A program made the position numbers and the translations under genes. A DNA stretch of 64,000 nt. Origin: Janthinobacterium sp. GW458P. Its GTDB lineage: Bacteria > Pseudomonadota > Gammaproteobacteria > Burkholderiales > Burkholderiaceae_D. Location: contig NZ_NEGZ01000009.1 of NCBI RefSeq assembly GCF_002127585.1, forward strand, positions 49,307-113,306, given 5' to 3'. Position 1 is the first letter of the stretch; each line of letters starts with the position of its first letter. Below the pieces are notes generated by a model. The model saw nothing but the letters and a program-made list of their open reading frames with translations, did no database searches and was not told where the DNA came from. Positions 27,721 to 40,026 of this stretch are shown here, piece after piece.

Positions 27721-28095
27721 ATGGAAAATGAAAACACCACAAGGACCGAGCTGGCTGCACTGACGAGCGGCGGCGCCATCGCCGCCTTGGCCGCGCTGGC
27801 GCAGGAATCGCGGCTGGCCGTGTTCCGCCTGCTGGTGCAGGCGGGGCCCGATGGCATGGCCGCGACGAAAATCGCCGACGCGCTGGCCATCGCGCCGTCG
27901 TCGCTGTCGTTTCACCTGAAGGAACTGGCGCATGCCAATCTGGTGACGGCAAGCAAGGCAGGGCGTTCCATCATCTATGCGGCCAATTACGCGGGCATGA
28001 ACGGCTTGCTGGCCTTTTTGACCGAGAATTGCTGCGCTGGCACGCCTTGCTGCGTGCCGGACCTGACTACTTTACCGAAGGAAACTACGACATGA
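27721..28095 (+). CDS. arsR: ArsR-family arsenite-responsive repressor
   Basis: A 124-residue winged-helix repressor with the SmtB/ArsR fold (helix-turn-helix around residues 48-72, IADALAIAPSSLSFHLKELA). The C-terminal TENCCAGTPCC cysteines (C104, C105, C110, C111) resemble the C-terminal arsenite site of the Acidithiobacillus-type ArsR rather than the ELCVC site in the alpha-3 helix. It is the first gene of arsRCH and overlaps arsC by 4 bases. There is no Shine-Dalgarno sequence before the ATG: the operator runs to 2 bases from it, so translation is probably leaderless. Confidence 0.92.
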   Translation: MENENTTRTELAALTSGGAIAALAALAQESRLAVFRLLVQAGPDGMAATKIADALAIAPSSLSFHLKELAHANLVTASKAGRSIIYAANYAGMNGLLAFLTENCCAGTPCCVPDLTTLPKETTT

Positions 28096-28514
28096 CGATC
28101 ACGATCTATCACAACACGGCCTGCGGCACCTCGCGCAACACGCTTGCCCTGATCCGCAACACAGGCGTCGAGCCCGTCATTATCGATTACGTGAAGAACC
28201 CGCCCTCGCGTGAGGAGCTGGCCGGCCTGATCAAGCGTGCGGGCCTGTCCGTGCGCGCGGCCATGCGCGACAAGGGCGCCCTGTACGACGAGCTGGGCCT
28301 GGCCAATCCTGACTTGCCCGACGCGGCCCTGCTGGACGCCATGCAAGCCCATCCTATTTTGATCAACCGCCCCATCGTCGTCACGGAACTGGGCGTGCGC
28401 CTGTGCCGGCCGTCGGAAAAAGTGCTGGAAATCCTGCCATTGCCCCAGCAAGGCGCGTTTACCAAGGAAGACGGCCAGGCCGTGGTGGGCGCCGACGGCA
28501 AGCCGGTGGCCTGA
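28092..28514 (+). CDS. arsC: Arsenate reductase (glutaredoxin-linked)
   Basis: A 140-residue thioredoxin-fold enzyme that reduces arsenate to arsenite with glutathione and glutaredoxin. The catalytic cysteine is C11 in HNTACGTSRNT; the anion-binding arginines are in the RPIVVTELGVRLCRP region. Size matches E. coli ArsC of plasmid R773 type (141). GAAGGA precedes the start. It overlaps arsR by 4 bases and abuts arsH with no gap. Confidence 0.95.
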   Translation: MTITIYHNTACGTSRNTLALIRNTGVEPVIIDYVKNPPSREELAGLIKRAGLSVRAAMRDKGALYDELGLANPDLPDAALLDAMQAHPILINRPIVVTELGVRLCRPSEKVLEILPLPQQGAFTKEDGQAVVGADGKPVA

Positions 28515-29240
28515 ATGAACGACTTACCGAATATCAATGCCGCGCACCTGGACGTGCCCAGCCTGGATAAATTGGCGCCGGTCAAGGTGTCCACGCACGC
28601 GCCGCGCATTTTGCTGCTGTACGGTTCCCTGCGCGAGCGCTCGTACAGCAAGCTGCTGACCCTGGAAGCGGAACGCATCCTGCGCCATTTCGGCGCCGAC
28701 ACGCGCGTGTTCGACCCGCACGGCTTGCCCATGGTCGACAGCGTCCCGCCCGAGCATCCGAAAGTGCAGGAGTTGCGCGAACTGTCGCTGTGGTCGGAAG
28801 GGCAAGTCTGGTGCAGCCCCGAGCGGCATGGCGCCGTCACGGGCGTCTTTAAATCGCAGATCGACTGGCTGCCGCTGGAAACGGGCAGCGTGCGCCCCAC
28901 GCAGGGCCGGACTCTTGCTGTGATGCAAGTGTCGGGCGGGTCTCAATCGTTCAATGCCGTCAACGGCTTGCGCGTGCTGGGGCGCTGGATGCGCATGGTC
29001 ACCATTCCGAACCAGTCCTCGGTGGCCAAGGCTTACCAGGAGTTCGACGATGACGGGCGCATGAAGCCGTCGCCGTATTACGAACGCCTGGTCGACGTGA
29101 TGGAGGAGCTGTACAAATTTACCTTGCTCGTGCGCGACCGCCGCGATTACCTGGGCAGCCGCTACAGCGAACGGCTGGAAGCGGCACCGGCCATCGTGCA
29201 GGAATTGGCGAATGCGGCCATGGAGCATGAACGGCAGTAA
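28515..29240 (+). CDS. arsH: Arsenical resistance flavoprotein ArsH
   Basis: A 241-residue NADPH-dependent FMN reductase of the ArsH group, which oxidises trivalent organoarsenicals. The flavin phosphate loop [13 protein letters not shown] and the segments [14 protein letters not shown] and [14 protein letters not shown] are diagnostic. It immediately follows arsC and is the last gene before a terminator. No arsB or acr3 efflux pump is present between arsC and arsH, where one is often found. Confidence 0.94.
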   Translation: MNDLPNINAAHLDVPSLDKLAPVKVSTHAPRILLLYGSLRERSYSKLLTLEAERILRHFGADTRVFDPHGLPMVDSVPPEHPKVQELRELSLWSEGQVWCSPERHGAVTGVFKSQIDWLPLETGSVRPTQGRTLAVMQVSGGSQSFNAVNGLRVLGRWMRMVTIPNQSSVAKAYQEFDDDGRMKPSPYYERLVDVMEELYKFTLLVRDRRDYLGSRYSERLEAAPAIVQELANAAMEHERQ

Positions 29241-29242
29241 TA

Positions 29243-29270
29243 AAAACGGCGCCATCGGCGCCGTTTTTTT
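29243..29270. terminator. Bidirectional intrinsic terminator between arsH and ispB
   Basis: The stem ACGGCGCC/GGCGCCGT with an ATC loop is flanked by an A-run on the left and a run of seven Ts on the right, so it can stop transcripts from both directions. Confidence 0.9.
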
Positions 29271-29291
29271 ATTGATGCAGGTCAAACGCGA

Positions 29292-30281
29292 TCAGTGATT
29301 GCGGTCCACGGCAAACGAGCACAGTTGCAGCATGGATTGCTTGTAGACACTGTCGGGCCAGCCGGCGATGGCGTCGGCGGCGCGCTGGCCGGCGATTTCC
29401 GCCTGCTGGCGCGTGTAGTCGAGGGCGCCGCTGCTGGTAATGGCCGTCAGGATGGCGTCGAAATGCTGTTCGTCGCCCTGCTCGATGCAGCTGCGCACGA
29501 GTTCGCGCTGTTCCGGCGTGCCGTTTTCCATCAGCCAGATCAGCGGCATGGTCGGCTTGCCTTCGCGCAAGTCGTCGCCCACGTTCTTGCCGATTTCGGC
29601 GGCGTCGCCGGCATAGTCGAGCACGTCGTCGATCAGCTGGAAGGCCGTGCCCAGCGAGCGGCCGTATTCGGCAGCCGCCTCGATATCGTCTTCGCTGGCG
29701 CCGGCGATCAGGGCGCCCAGTTGCGCCGAGGCTTCGAACAGCTTGGCTGTCTTCGAGCGGATGACGTTCAGGTAGCTTTCTTGCGTCACGTCCGGATCGT
29801 GCATGTTCAGCAACTGCAGCACTTCGCCTTCGGCGATCACATTGGTGGCGTCGGAGAGGATTTGCATGACGCGCATATTATTGAGCGACACCATCAGCTG
29901 GAACGAACGCGAGTGCAGGAAGTCGCCCACCAGTACCGAGGCCGCATTGCCGAACAGGGCATTGGCCGTCTGGCGCCCGCGGCGCATCGACGATTCATCG
30001 ACGACGTCGTCGTGCAGCAGGGTGGCGGTATGGATGAATTCGACCACGGCGGCCAGTTCATGGTGCGCCGTGCCGCGATAGGCGTGGGCGTTGGCCACCA
30101 GCAAGATCAGCACGGGGCGGATGCGTTTGCCGCCTGCGCTGATGATGTATTCAGCGATCTGATTGATCAGAATCACATCGGAATGCAGTTTTTGGCGGAT
30201 CACCGTGTTGACTGCGTCCATATCGGCAGCAATCGTTTGCACGATGGTGTGTTGGTTAACGTGTTTGTTAGCGTCAGACAA
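29292..30281 (-). CDS. ispB: Polyprenyl (octaprenyl) diphosphate synthase
   Basis: A trans-prenyl transferase that extends farnesyl diphosphate with isopentenyl units to make the ubiquinone side chain. Both aspartate-rich motifs are present (LLHDDVVDESSMRRG and QLIDDVLDYAG), with GGKRIRPVL near the N-terminus. A TTG start at 30281 gives 329 residues beginning with a sequence that lines up with other betaproteobacterial IspB proteins; ATG 30221 would give 309 residues. The longer open frame to 30425 looks non-coding. It lies divergently from rplU, the common arrangement in proteobacteria (ispB-rplU-rpmA-obgE). Confidence 0.92.
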   Translation of the reverse strand: MSDANKHVNQHTIVQTIAADMDAVNTVIRQKLHSDVILINQIAEYIISAGGKRIRPVLILLVANAHAYRGTAHHELAAVVEFIHTATLLHDDVVDESSMRRGRQTANALFGNAASVLVGDFLHSRSFQLMVSLNNMRVMQILSDATNVIAEGEVLQLLNMHDPDVTQESYLNVIRSKTAKLFEASAQLGALIAGASEDDIEAAAEYGRSLGTAFQLIDDVLDYAGDAAEIGKNVGDDLREGKPTMPLIWLMENGTPEQRELVRSCIEQGDEQHFDAILTAITSSGALDYTRQQAEIAGQRAADAIAGWPDSVYKQSMLQLCSFAVDRNH

Positions 30282-30585
30282 GGCGAACCTGCAATAGATT
30301 GTGGGTGCCGCGATTATACGACATGGCTTGCGCGTGCGTGACGTTTGCCTATGACTGTAGAGCAATTGATTGTTCTGATTGTCATTGCCGCGCGTTTTGC
30401 TGTCCGCCTTGCGCAAGCCTGACATCGTGTCCAGGTTGTCGACATACCACGATCGTCAAGCTTTGTGAATAGTTTTTGACGCAATTTCTCAGTCCGTGTA
30501 TAATCGCTGGTTCCCCCTGTTGTGTACGGCTTGCTTTGCGTGACAGTGGGACAAATTCTTTCAACATTTGATGAGGTTTCAAATC
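30282..30585. other. Intergenic region between ispB and rplU
   Basis: These 304 bases contain the rplU promoter described separately and the divergent ispB control region. Apart from these I see no open frame with coding character and no clear RNA gene. Confidence 0.7.
30476..30504 (+). promoter_or_regulatory. Strong sigma-70 promoter of rplU-rpmA
   Basis: TTGACG (30476-30481) and a perfect TATAAT (30499-30504) are separated by 17 bases. The predicted start near 30511 gives a 75-base leader before rplU. Confidence 0.88.
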
Positions 30586-30897
30586 ATGTACGCGGTCATA
30601 AAAACCGGTGGCAAACAATACAAAGTTGTCGCTGGCGAAAAACTTAAAGTAGAACAGATACCGGCAGACATTGGTTCCGAAATCACCATCGATCAAGTTC
30701 TCGCAGTAGGCGCGGGCGACACCATTAAATTTGGTGCGCCATTGGTCGAAGGTGCAACGGTACTGGTTACGGTTGTGGCGCATGGTCGCCATGATAAGGT
30801 CAAAATTTTCAAGATGCGTCGTCGTAAGCACTACCAGAAGCATCAAGGCCATCGCCAGAATTTTACCGAAATCCAAATCGTTTCGATCAACGGCTAA
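30586..30897 (+). CDS. rplU: 50S ribosomal protein L21
   Basis: A 103-residue protein, the same length as E. coli L21, starting [14 protein letters not shown] and ending in the typical basic [15 protein letters not shown]. It binds 23S rRNA near domain I of the large subunit. ATG 30586 follows a GAGG site; an in-frame ATG at 30571 has none. It is first in rplU-rpmA. Confidence 0.98.
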   Translation: MYAVIKTGGKQYKVVAGEKLKVEQIPADIGSEITIDQVLAVGAGDTIKFGAPLVEGATVLVTVVAHGRHDKVKIFKMRRRKHYQKHQGHRQNFTEIQIVSING

Positions 30898-30950
30898 TCG
30901 CCGCTGTTTGACGCAGTTTGTCTACATAATCAGCTATCAAGGAGTCTTAA

Positions 30951-31223
30951 ATGGCACATAAAAAAGGCGGCGGCACAACGCGAAACGGCCGTGATTCAGA
31001 ATCAAAGCGTCTGGGCGTTAAAGTCTACGGCGGCCAAGCTATCAATGCTGGCGGCATCATCATTCGTCAACGCGGCACCCCAGTGCGCGCCGGCGAAGGC
31101 GTAGGCATGGGCAAGGACCACACTCTGTTCGCGTTGATCGCTGGCAAAGTGAAGTTCGTTGTCAAAGGTGCCGGCTCGAAGCAATTCGTGACCGTTGTAC
31201 CAAACGAAGCAGTACCAGCGTAA
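30951..31223 (+). CDS. rpmA: 50S ribosomal protein L27
   Basis: A 90-residue protein beginning [20 protein letters not shown], the conserved flexible N-terminal tail that reaches the peptidyl-transferase centre. It lies 53 bases after rplU with an AAGGAG ribosome site, and is followed by an intrinsic terminator before obgE. Confidence 0.98.
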   Translation: MAHKKGGGTTRNGRDSESKRLGVKVYGGQAINAGGIIIRQRGTPVRAGEGVGMGKDHTLFALIAGKVKFVVKGAGSKQFVTVVPNEAVPA

Positions 31224-31289
31224 TTCATTCGCGGAGCGCCAGTTCGCTCCGCCATGATCGCATGATGTAAGGCGCAAGCCTTCAATCGA

Positions 31290-31317
31290 AAGGCTCTGCC
31301 CAAGGTAGAGCCTTTTT
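31290..31317 (+). terminator. Intrinsic terminator after rpmA
   Basis: AGGCTCT pairs with AGAGCCT across a 9-base loop and is followed by TTTTT. It separates rpmA from obgE and may be partial, since obgE starts only 21 bases later. Confidence 0.75.
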
Positions 31318-31319
31318 AG

Positions 31320-32447
<1,128 letters not shown>

Positions 32448-32460
32448 GAGCCTTACCCTG

Positions 32461-32871
32461 ATGCCGGTACAGACGATCGCTGTCGCGCCCGCGCGCAAGC
32501 AAGCGTGGCAGCGCCGTGTATTGCATCTGATCGCGTATGCTTACGGGCTGAGCGCGGTCGCCTGTTTGCTGTTCGCCGACGAGATGGCGGCCGGCATGGG
32601 CATCTTTCTCAACGGCGTCAACGGCTACAGCCAGTTCTACGCTTCCCATGTCGGTGTCTGGGGCGCTACCGCGCTGCTGGCGCTGTTCGCGGCACGGCAG
32701 GGCGAACCGCCCATCCTCGGCGATATCACTGCAATGTTGGTCCTGGCGCAGCCCGCCGGCCGTCTGTTCGCGGCCATCAGCTTCGGCTTGCCCCAGGGTT
32801 TTGTGTTGTTCATGTGCGCAATCGAGCTGACGGCGGGGCTGGCCTTGCTGCTGCTGCGTCCTGCGCGCTGA
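32461..32871 (+). CDS. Small four-helix membrane protein (DUF4345-like)
   Basis: A 136-residue protein with four predicted membrane helices (about residues 18-36, 52-75, 80-100 and 108-130). The pattern LFADEMAAGMGIFLNGVNGY then helices resembles small DUF4345-type membrane proteins, but the match is tentative. It lies between obgE (13-base gap) and proB (27-base gap) on the same strand, so it is probably co-transcribed with them. No function can be proposed. ATG 32461 is preferred over the longer in-frame start at 32419, which overlaps obgE. Confidence 0.6.
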   Translation: MPVQTIAVAPARKQAWQRRVLHLIAYAYGLSAVACLLFADEMAAGMGIFLNGVNGYSQFYASHVGVWGATALLALFAARQGEPPILGDITAMLVLAQPAGRLFAAISFGLPQGFVLFMCAIELTAGLALLLLRPAR

Positions 32872-32898
32872 CGTCTATAAAGTGAAGAGCGCCGCCCC

Positions 32899-34017
32899 AT
32901 GGATTCCGTGATTCAAAACGCTACCCGCATCATCATCAAAGTCGGCTCCTCGCTGGTCACCAACGATGGCCGCGGGCTCGACCATGCCGCCATCGCCCGC
33001 TGGGCAGCGCAGATCGCCGGCTTGCGCGCGCTGGGCAAGGAAGTGGTACTGGTCAGTTCCGGCGCCATCGCCGAAGGCATGCTGCGCCTCGGTTTCGAGC
33101 AGCGTCCCACCGATATCCACGAATTGCAGGCCTGCGCGGCCGTCGGCCAGATGGGCCTGGCGCAAATCTATGAAAGCAGCTTCCGCGCCCACAGCCTCGG
33201 CACGGCGCAGGTGCTGCTCACGCACGCCGACCTGGCCGACCGCGAACGCTACCTGAACGCCCGCTCCACCCTGACCACCTTGCTGCGCCTGGGCGTGGTG
33301 CCCATCATCAATGAAAACGACACCGTCGTCACCGATGAAATCAAGTTCGGCGACAACGACACCCTGGGCGCCCTGGTGGCCAACCTGATCGAGGCCGATG
33401 CGCTGGTCATCCTGACGGACCAGCATGGCCTGTTTTCGGCCGATCCGCGCAAGGACCCGAACGCCTGCCTGATCACGCAAGGCGTGGCGGGCGACCCGGC
33501 CCTGGAAGCGATGGCCGGCGGCGCAGGCAGCAGCCTGGGCCGTGGCGGCATGCTGACGAAAATCCTCGCCGCCAAGCGCGCCGCCAAGTCCGGCGCCCAT
33601 ACGATCATCGCCTGGGGCCGCGACAGTGACGTACTCAGCCGCCTCGCCCAGGGCGAAGCGATCGGCACGCAGTTGCGGGCGCAAACGGGGCAGTTGACGG
33701 CGCGTAAGCAGTGGATGGCCGATCATCTGCATACGGCCGGCGCCGTCGTGCTCGACGCGGGCGCCGTGCAAAAGCTGCGCCAGGAGGGCAAGTCCCTGCT
33801 GCCGATCGGCGTGACGGGCGTGAATGGCGAGTTCGGCCGCGGTGCCGTCATCACCTGCGTCGACGTGGATGGCATGCCCGTGGCGCGCGGCCTGTCCAAC
33901 TATACGAGCGGCGAAGCGCGCCGCATCATGCGCAAGCCGTCCACCGAGATCGAAGCGATTCTCGGTTACATGGAAGGCCATGAGCTGATCCACCGCGACA
34001 ATATGGTCTTGCTGTAG
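32899..34017 (+). CDS. proB: Glutamate 5-kinase
   Basis: A 372-residue enzyme with an N-terminal amino-acid kinase domain ([26 protein letters not shown], the glutamate-binding [17 protein letters not shown] and [12 protein letters not shown]) and a C-terminal PUA domain from about residue 275. It phosphorylates glutamate in the first step of proline synthesis; proline feedback acts at the kinase domain in the family. proA is not adjacent. The length matches E. coli ProB (367). Confidence 0.96.
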   Translation: MDSVIQNATRIIIKVGSSLVTNDGRGLDHAAIARWAAQIAGLRALGKEVVLVSSGAIAEGMLRLGFEQRPTDIHELQACAAVGQMGLAQIYESSFRAHSLGTAQVLLTHADLADRERYLNARSTLTTLLRLGVVPIINENDTVVTDEIKFGDNDTLGALVANLIEADALVILTDQHGLFSADPRKDPNACLITQGVAGDPALEAMAGGAGSSLGRGGMLTKILAAKRAAKSGAHTIIAWGRDSDVLSRLAQGEAIGTQLRAQTGQLTARKQWMADHLHTAGAVVLDAGAVQKLRQEGKSLLPIGVTGVNGEFGRGAVITCVDVDGMPVARGLSNYTSGEARRIMRKPSTEIEAILGYMEGHELIHRDNMVLL

Positions 34018-34043
34018 GCGCCAGCCTGCGGCGGTGACCTGCT

Positions 34044-34072
34044 AAAACGGCCCTCGCGGGCCGTTTTTTTTT
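34044..34072. terminator. Bidirectional terminator between proB and nth
   Basis: The stem ACGGCCC/GGGCCGT with a TCGC loop is flanked by AAAA on the left and a run of nine Ts on the right. It lies between the convergent proB and nth genes. Confidence 0.9.
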
Positions 34073-34074
34073 GC

Positions 34075-34722
34075 CTATACGACGGCCGGCATCGGCGACT
34101 TGTCCTTGTAGTCGCACAGGTCGGCGATCATGCAGTTCCAGCATTGCGGCTTGCGCGCCGTGCACGTGTAGCGGCCGTGCAGGATCAGCCAGTGGTGGGC
34201 GTCGTGCAGGAATTCCTTGGGCACGAATTTGAGCAGTTTCTGTTCGACAATATCGACATTCTTGCCCGGCGCGATGCCCGTGCGGTTCGAGACGCGGAAG
34301 ATGTGCGTGTCGACCGCCATGGTCGGTTCGCCAAACGCCGTGTTCATGACCACATTCGCCGTCTTGCGGCCCACGCCGGGCAAGGCTTCCAGCGAGGCGC
34401 GGTCGCGCGGCACTTCGCCGCCGTGCTGCTCGAGCAGGATCTGGCAGGTGGCGATGACGTTCTTGGCCTTGGTGCGGAACAGGCCGATGGTGCGGATGTA
34501 GCTGGCCAGCTCGTCGACGCCCAGGGCCAGTATCTGGGCCGGCGTATTGGCGACCGGATACAGCAGGCGCGTCGCCTTGTTGACGGACACGTCCGTCGCC
34601 TGCGCCGACAGCAGCACGGCGATCAGCAGCTCGAACGGCGTCGTGTAGTCGAGTTCCGTTTTCGGGGACGGGTTGGCGGCGCGGAAGCGCTTAAAGATTT
34701 CCAGGCGTTTGGCGGCGTTCAT
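34075..34722 (-). CDS. nth: Endonuclease III
   Basis: A 215-residue base-excision DNA glycosylase/AP lyase for oxidised pyrimidines. The helix-hairpin-helix [12 protein letters not shown] holds the catalytic lysine, the catalytic aspartate is in VDTHIFR, and the C-terminal iron-sulfur site has the C-X6-C-X2-C-X5-C pattern ([17 protein letters not shown]). Its start overlaps the rsxB stop by 4 bases, so the two are translationally coupled; the nth-rsxB link is common in this group. Confidence 0.96.
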   Translation of the reverse strand: MNAAKRLEIFKRFRAANPSPKTELDYTTPFELLIAVLLSAQATDVSVNKATRLLYPVANTPAQILALGVDELASYIRTIGLFRTKAKNVIATCQILLEQHGGEVPRDRASLEALPGVGRKTANVVMNTAFGEPTMAVDTHIFRVSNRTGIAPGKNVDIVEQKLLKFVPKEFLHDAHHWLILHGRYTCTARKPQCWNCMIADLCDYKDKSPMPAVV

Positions 34723-35477
34723 GCGTCTTTTTTCGGTGTCGAGGGGGCTGGCGGGGCGGTATCCGTGCTGGCGGCGGCCTTGGCGCGCGCGCGCTCCATG
34801 GCGGCGGCGATGATGGCGCGCTTGCGCTCCTTTTCCGCCTGTTCGTCGGGCGTGACGGGTGTTTCCTGCGTCACTTCCCGCATCTTGGCGACGGCCTTGG
34901 CGGCCAGGCGCGCTTCGTTTTCCTCGCTTTCGCGGCGCAGGCGCTGCGCGCGGAAATCATGGCGCGCGCGCGCGTCGTCCGCTTCCGCCTGGCTCCAGGC
35001 ATCCCAGCCCGTGGCGTCGCCGCTGACGGGGTACATGACGATGCAGTCGACGGGGCAGGGCGCCACGCACAGGTCGCAGCCCGTGCACAGGCTGGTCACC
35101 ACCGTATGCATCTGCTTGGCGGCGCCGACGATGGCGTCGACGGGACAGGCCTGGATGCACAGGGTACAGCCGATACACAGCGATTCATCGATGTAGGCGA
35201 CAGATCGCGGACGTTCGAGGCCGTTGACGGGATTGAGCGGAATGACTTTCTTGCCCAGCAAGTTGGCCAGGCGCACGATGCCGTGCGCACCGCCGGGCGG
35301 ACACTGATTGATGTCGGCGCTGCCGGCAGCGATCGCTTCCGCATACGGGCGGCAGCCGTTGTAGCCGCATTTGGTGCATTGCGTTTGCGGCAGCAGGTCT
35401 TCGATCTGGTCGGCAAGTGAGGGAGGGGCAGGGTGCGGCACGGTCTTCTTCCACGGTAAAACGCCATTATCGGCCAT
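34719..35477 (-). CDS. rsxB: RsxB/RnfB-type electron-transport ferredoxin
   Basis: A 252-residue iron-sulfur protein. An N-terminal RnfB-type cluster site (C34, C37, C42, C59) is followed by two 4Fe-4S ferredoxin motifs ([14 protein letters not shown] and [15 protein letters not shown]) and a long charged Ala/Lys/Arg-rich C-terminal tail. The hydrophobic N-terminal anchor of classical RnfB is absent and no rsxA/C/D/E/G genes are nearby, so this is a soluble, stand-alone form. In E. coli the Rsx complex re-reduces SoxR; here its partner is unknown. ATG 35477 begins [10 protein letters not shown]; an in-frame ATG at 35492 is less likely. Confidence 0.88.
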   Translation of the reverse strand: MADNGVLPWKKTVPHPAPPSLADQIEDLLPQTQCTKCGYNGCRPYAEAIAAGSADINQCPPGGAHGIVRLANLLGKKVIPLNPVNGLERPRSVAYIDESLCIGCTLCIQACPVDAIVGAAKQMHTVVTSLCTGCDLCVAPCPVDCIVMYPVSGDATGWDAWSQAEADDARARHDFRAQRLRRESEENEARLAAKAVAKMREVTQETPVTPDEQAEKERKRAIIAAAMERARAKAAASTDTAPPAPSTPKKDA

Positions 35478-35493
35478 CCGGCGCGCGCACAAG

Positions 35494-35515
35494 TAAAAAC
35501 CTGCCTCCCGGCAGG
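35494..35515 (-). terminator. Intrinsic-terminator-like hairpin just upstream of rsxB
   Basis: On the minus strand CCTGCC-GGGA-GGCAGG is followed by TTTTT and lies only 17 bases before the rsxB start. A terminator in this position would cut off transcripts entering rsxB from upstream, so it could be an attenuator or the 3' end of a small RNA. Confidence 0.6.
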
Positions 35516-35523
35516 GGATAGCG

Positions 35524-35586
35524 TGCGGCGCGACTGCCTGTTGCGGACGCGCCGCAATCGTATTTTATTTCCCGTAGGAATGTCAA
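35524..35586 (-). promoter_or_regulatory. Minus-strand promoter with 9-base inverted repeat upstream of rsxB
   Basis: Reading the minus strand, TTGACA (35581-35586) and TACGAT (35557-35562) are 18 bases apart. Immediately downstream, TGCGGCGCG (35548-35556 on minus) is repeated inverted at 35524-35532 with a 15-base loop. A transcript starting near 35550 would run about 55 bases into the terminator-like hairpin at 35494-35515. Confidence 0.5.
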
Positions 35587-35720
35587 AGTGCAAATAAACA
35601 ACTTTGCATTTCCTTTTTTTTATGGGAGCATGATTTTTATCAAGAAAGATCAAGAAAGCCGACCGCCAGTCCTGTATGCGCGCCTGTCAGCCGGAGCGCG
35701 CCGGGCCATAGGAGCAGAGC

Positions 35721-36548
35721 ATGCGTTTCCTTCGGACAGTTGGTTTGCCCTTCTGTTTATTCGTATCATCTTCGCTTGCCCTTGCACATGGCCAGGCGGC
35801 TTCCCCCATGGCGGCGCCCGGCGCTTCCGCTACACGCATCGTGCGTTTTGCCGCGGAAGACTGGCCGCCGTTCATTTCCGCCAGCCTGCCTGCCGACGGC
35901 ATGTCGGGCGCCATGGTCAGCGCCGTCTTCGAGCGTCTTGGCTACGTGGTCAAGTATGAGTATTTCCCATGGAAGCGCGCCATGCAGTTCGGCCTGGCCA
36001 GTCCCCGCTACGCTGGCCTGCTGGCCGTCTGGCGCACGCCCGAGCGGGAAAAACTCTGTCATTTTTCTGTTTCTGTTGGCAATACCCACAGCGTGCTGGC
36101 CTACCTGAAGGAAGATGGCGCCCCCGGCGCCACGCTGGCCGAGCTGGGCAAGTTGCGCATCGGCACCGTGGCCGGCTATTCGAACGGGGAGCAATTCGAT
36201 GGCATGGTGGCGCGCGGCGAGCTGAAGACGGAAGAGGGCTTGAACGACGCGACGAATCTGAAAAAACTGTTGATCAGGCGCTATCGCGTGATCGTCATCG
36301 AGCGCCACGTGTTGCAGCATCTGCTGATGGGGCGTAATTTCAGCAAGGCCGAGCGGGACCGCATCGCCATCGTCGACACGGTGTTCAAGGAGCGCCCCGT
36401 GCATGTGTGCTTCCAGCGTACGGCAGACGGCGCGGCGCAGCAAAAGCGCTTCAATGACGCGGCCCGCGAAATCGATACGGCCAGGCTGGAGCGCGACTAC
36501 TGGAAGCGCCTCGACCAGAGCCTGGCCACCGCGCCGCCCGCTCCCTGA
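35721..36548 (+). CDS. Periplasmic amino-acid-type substrate-binding protein (SBP family 3)
   Basis: A 275-residue secreted protein with a signal peptide (FLRTVGLPFCLFVSSSLALAHG) and the two-lobed bacterial solute-binding fold of family 3: IVRFAAEDWPPFISASL opens lobe 1 and GKLRIGTVAGYSNGEQFDGM is the hinge region. No ABC permease or ATPase is adjacent. Such orphan family-3 proteins in betaproteobacteria often lack transport partners and may act as sensors or feed another system. Downstream, on the same strand, are a TonB receptor and a DOPA-dioxygenase-like gene. The ligand is unknown. Confidence 0.78.
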   Translation: MRFLRTVGLPFCLFVSSSLALAHGQAASPMAAPGASATRIVRFAAEDWPPFISASLPADGMSGAMVSAVFERLGYVVKYEYFPWKRAMQFGLASPRYAGLLAVWRTPEREKLCHFSVSVGNTHSVLAYLKEDGAPGATLAELGKLRIGTVAGYSNGEQFDGMVARGELKTEEGLNDATNLKKLLIRRYRVIVIERHVLQHLLMGRNFSKAERDRIAIVDTVFKERPVHVCFQRTADGAAQQKRFNDAAREIDTARLERDYWKRLDQSLATAPPAP

Positions 36549-36674
36549 CGTCCCGCCGCACTGTTGTTAGTTGCCAAAACGAAATATCTAAATACGAAAC
36601 CATTCGTTCTTGTTTGTTTGGCCATCCTTTAGTCTGCAGCCACTGTGCTGATGACTTTGAAAGGATGTTTTCGT

Positions 36675-39239
<2,565 letters not shown>

Positions 39240-39281
39240 TTTGCCGCATCCCTCTAGCTATTATCAATAACAGGAAATCTT

Positions 39282-39959
39282 ATGTCTGACAAAAATCAAC
39301 ACGCGGCCATCGACCTGGAATGGGCCAATCTCCTCTCGCCGCAGCGCCGCACGGTCTTGCGCGGCGGCGGCCTGGTGGCGGCGTTGGCCGCCTCGGGCCT
39401 GGCGGGCACGGCCCTGGCGCAGGACGGCGGCGTCAAACGCGCGACACCAGCGCCCGGGAAAAGCCCGTGGGGCGAGCATACGGACACGGCGCCCACGCCG
39501 CGTCCCGTCAGCGTGCGGCCCGGCGAGGAAACCTTGCCGTCGGCACCGCGCGCCTATACGGATATCGAGAGTTATCACGCGCATATCTATTTTGACGAAG
39601 ACAGCTACCAGAAAGCGGCGCTGATACGCAAGTGGGCGGCCGAGCGCTTCCGGATCGAACTGGGCGACTGGAACCTGGAGCCGCGCGGCCCGCACGTGAC
39701 GCCGTCGTTTTACTTTGGTTTTACGAATGACTTGCTGCCCGTGATCGTGCCGTGGCTGCAGTTGAACAGCCTGGGATTGACGATATTGATCCATCCCAAC
39801 ACGGAAGATCCGCGCGCCGACCATCTGTATTACGCGCTGTGGGTGAACCGTTCGCAGCCCGTGAATGGCTACGCGATGAAGAAGCCGGGGCCGGGCGAGC
39901 CAAGAGTCGAGCAGATCTTTGTCAATACGCGCCCGTCGGTGAAAATCGAGCGCGCATGA
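39282..39959 (+). CDS. Tat-exported DOPA 4,5-dioxygenase family protein
   Basis: A 225-residue protein of the DOPA 4,5-dioxygenase family (residues about 92-210): ESYHAHIYFDED (H99, H101), RGPHVTPSFYFGF (H138), ILIHPNT (H171) and DHLYYALWVN (H181). The histidines are likely metal ligands or acid/base groups. An N-terminal twin-arginine signal (QRRTVLRGGG then a hydrophobic stretch ending TALAQ) predicts export of the folded enzyme, unlike the usual cytosolic members of about 110-130 residues. Extradiol cleavage of a catechol is the family activity; the substrate here is unknown. It ends at a bidirectional terminator. Confidence 0.83.
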   Translation: MSDKNQHAAIDLEWANLLSPQRRTVLRGGGLVAALAASGLAGTALAQDGGVKRATPAPGKSPWGEHTDTAPTPRPVSVRPGEETLPSAPRAYTDIESYHAHIYFDEDSYQKAALIRKWAAERFRIELGDWNLEPRGPHVTPSFYFGFTNDLLPVIVPWLQLNSLGLTILIHPNTEDPRADHLYYALWVNRSQPVNGYAMKKPGPGEPRVEQIFVNTRPSVKIERA

Positions 39960-39973
39960 GCCGGGCATAAAAG

Positions 39974-40010
39974 AAAACGCCACGCCAGTGGAAGCTGGCG
40001 TGGCGTTTTT
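39974..40010. terminator. Bidirectional terminator between the dioxygenase-like gene and phaZ
   Basis: A perfect stem ACGCCACGCCAG/CTGGCGTGGCGT with a six-base loop is flanked by AAAA and TTTTT, and stands between convergent genes. Confidence 0.93.
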
Positions 40011-40026
40011 GCTGGAACACTCCGGA

